Assembly (NCBI RefSeq): GCF_001884735.1 | Contig: NZ_MJAP01000012.1 | Location: 1-64,000, forward strand | Direction of reading: 5' to 3' | Length of the DNA: 64,000 nt | Origin: Natronohydrobacter thiooxidans | GTDB taxonomy: Bacteria > Pseudomonadota > Alphaproteobacteria > Rhodobacterales > Rhodobacteraceae | In this document: one piece after another, positions 63,952 through 64,000 of the stretch | Layout: every line of letters starts with the position of its first letter | How positions within the stretch are numbered: position 1 is the stretch's first letter | Translations under genes and position numbers: made by a program | Notes under the pieces: generated by a model | Databases searched by the model: none | What the model saw: only the letters and a program-made list of their open reading frames with translations | Told to the model about the DNA's origin: nothing

Positions 63952-64000
63952 TGCAGCGGTATTTCAAACAGATCCGGCGCCGCGCGCAATGGCGTGCGCG
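63951..64000 (+). CDS. Start of a gene cut by the window end
   Basis: ATG at 63951 overlaps the DUF883 stop (TGATG) and the frame remains open to the edge: MQRYFKQIRRRAQWRA. The basic N-terminus fits the phage-holin-like or DUF membrane proteins that often follow DUF883 genes, but sixteen residues are too few to identify it. Confidence 0.5.
   Translation, partial: MQRYFKQIRRRAQWRA

Noticed and set aside
1..64000. CRISPR arrays, insertion sequences, prophage or integrase genes
   Set aside because: No evenly spaced repeats, transposase or integrase motifs, or target-site duplications were seen. Repeats found are short operator-like or hairpin elements.

Overview
This 64 kb window is GC-rich chromosomal DNA that looks alphaproteobacterial, most likely order Rhodobacterales (Paracoccaceae/Roseobacteraceae). 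The reasons are the dense catabolic operons each with its own TRAP or ABC importer, a GbpR-ChvE-GguAB type sugar module, PHB genes, a consensus-type EcfG stress promoter, and long non-coding antisense frames typical of high-GC codon use. I saw no rRNA, tRNA, CRISPR array, insertion sequence or phage gene. Gene identities come from reading motifs and family resemblance by eye; no database was searched.

Layout. (1) 1-4.6 kb: a CHASE/PAS hybrid kinase, then a thioredoxin-reductase-like flavoprotein divergent from an Rrf2 regulator, with two palindromic operators between them. (2) 4.6-14.3 kb: hexuronate/pectin catabolism. A minus-strand operon (uxaC, TRAP dctP-dctQ-dctM, kdgF-like cupin, kduI, kduD, uxuB) is divergent from a GntR regulator and uxuA; together these take glucuronate and unsaturated uronates to 2-keto-3-deoxygluconate. 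(3) 14.5-20.8 kb: an SLC13 permease, an amino-acid ABC importer without an ATPase gene, and a DrrAB-type ABC exporter.

(4) 21.5-39.6 kb: the most striking region, thirteen co-directional genes with tiny gaps. They encode a two-subunit ATP-citrate-lyase-like enzyme, a YciA-like thioesterase, an NADP-malic enzyme with a phosphotransacetylase-like tail, PhaA, PhaB, a complete pyruvate dehydrogenase of the homodimeric-E1 type (AceE, AceF, lipoyl-Lpd), a phasin-like protein, and a TctD/TctE-like two-component system with its own periplasmic binding protein. Read as a pathway, citrate gives acetyl-CoA plus oxaloacetate, malate gives pyruvate plus NADPH, pyruvate gives acetyl-CoA, and PhaAB turn acetyl-CoA and NADPH into 3-hydroxybutyryl-CoA. 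This resembles the citrate-malate-pyruvate cycle that feeds lipogenesis in eukaryotes, here apparently aimed at polyhydroxybutyrate and under extracellular control. The citrate-synthase-like domain of the large lyase subunit has an unusual active-site change, so its exact reaction is open.

(5) 39.9-44.0 kb: a 1339-residue GAF/multi-PAS hybrid kinase. (6) 44.0-54.1 kb: gbpR divergent from chvE-gguA-gguB and a non-phosphorylative L-arabinose/D-galactose pathway (dehydratase, sugar 1-dehydrogenase, KDA dehydratase, semialdehyde dehydrogenase) ending at 2-oxoglutarate; the lactonase is missing. (7) 54.1-62.3 kb: a peptide/amide cluster, with an M20 amidohydrolase and a DUF1028 protein divergent from a Dpp-like importer (including a permease-ATPase fusion) and a GntR regulator, with two copies of a palindromic operator in the divergent promoter. 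(8) 62.5-64 kb: an envelope/stress group (PRC-barrel protein, CsbD, DUF883 protein and a cut-off gene); csbD is preceded by an EcfG-type promoter.

Strong hairpins follow three of the binding-protein genes (dctP, chvE, dppA-like), a recurrent arrangement expected to let the binding protein outnumber its permease.
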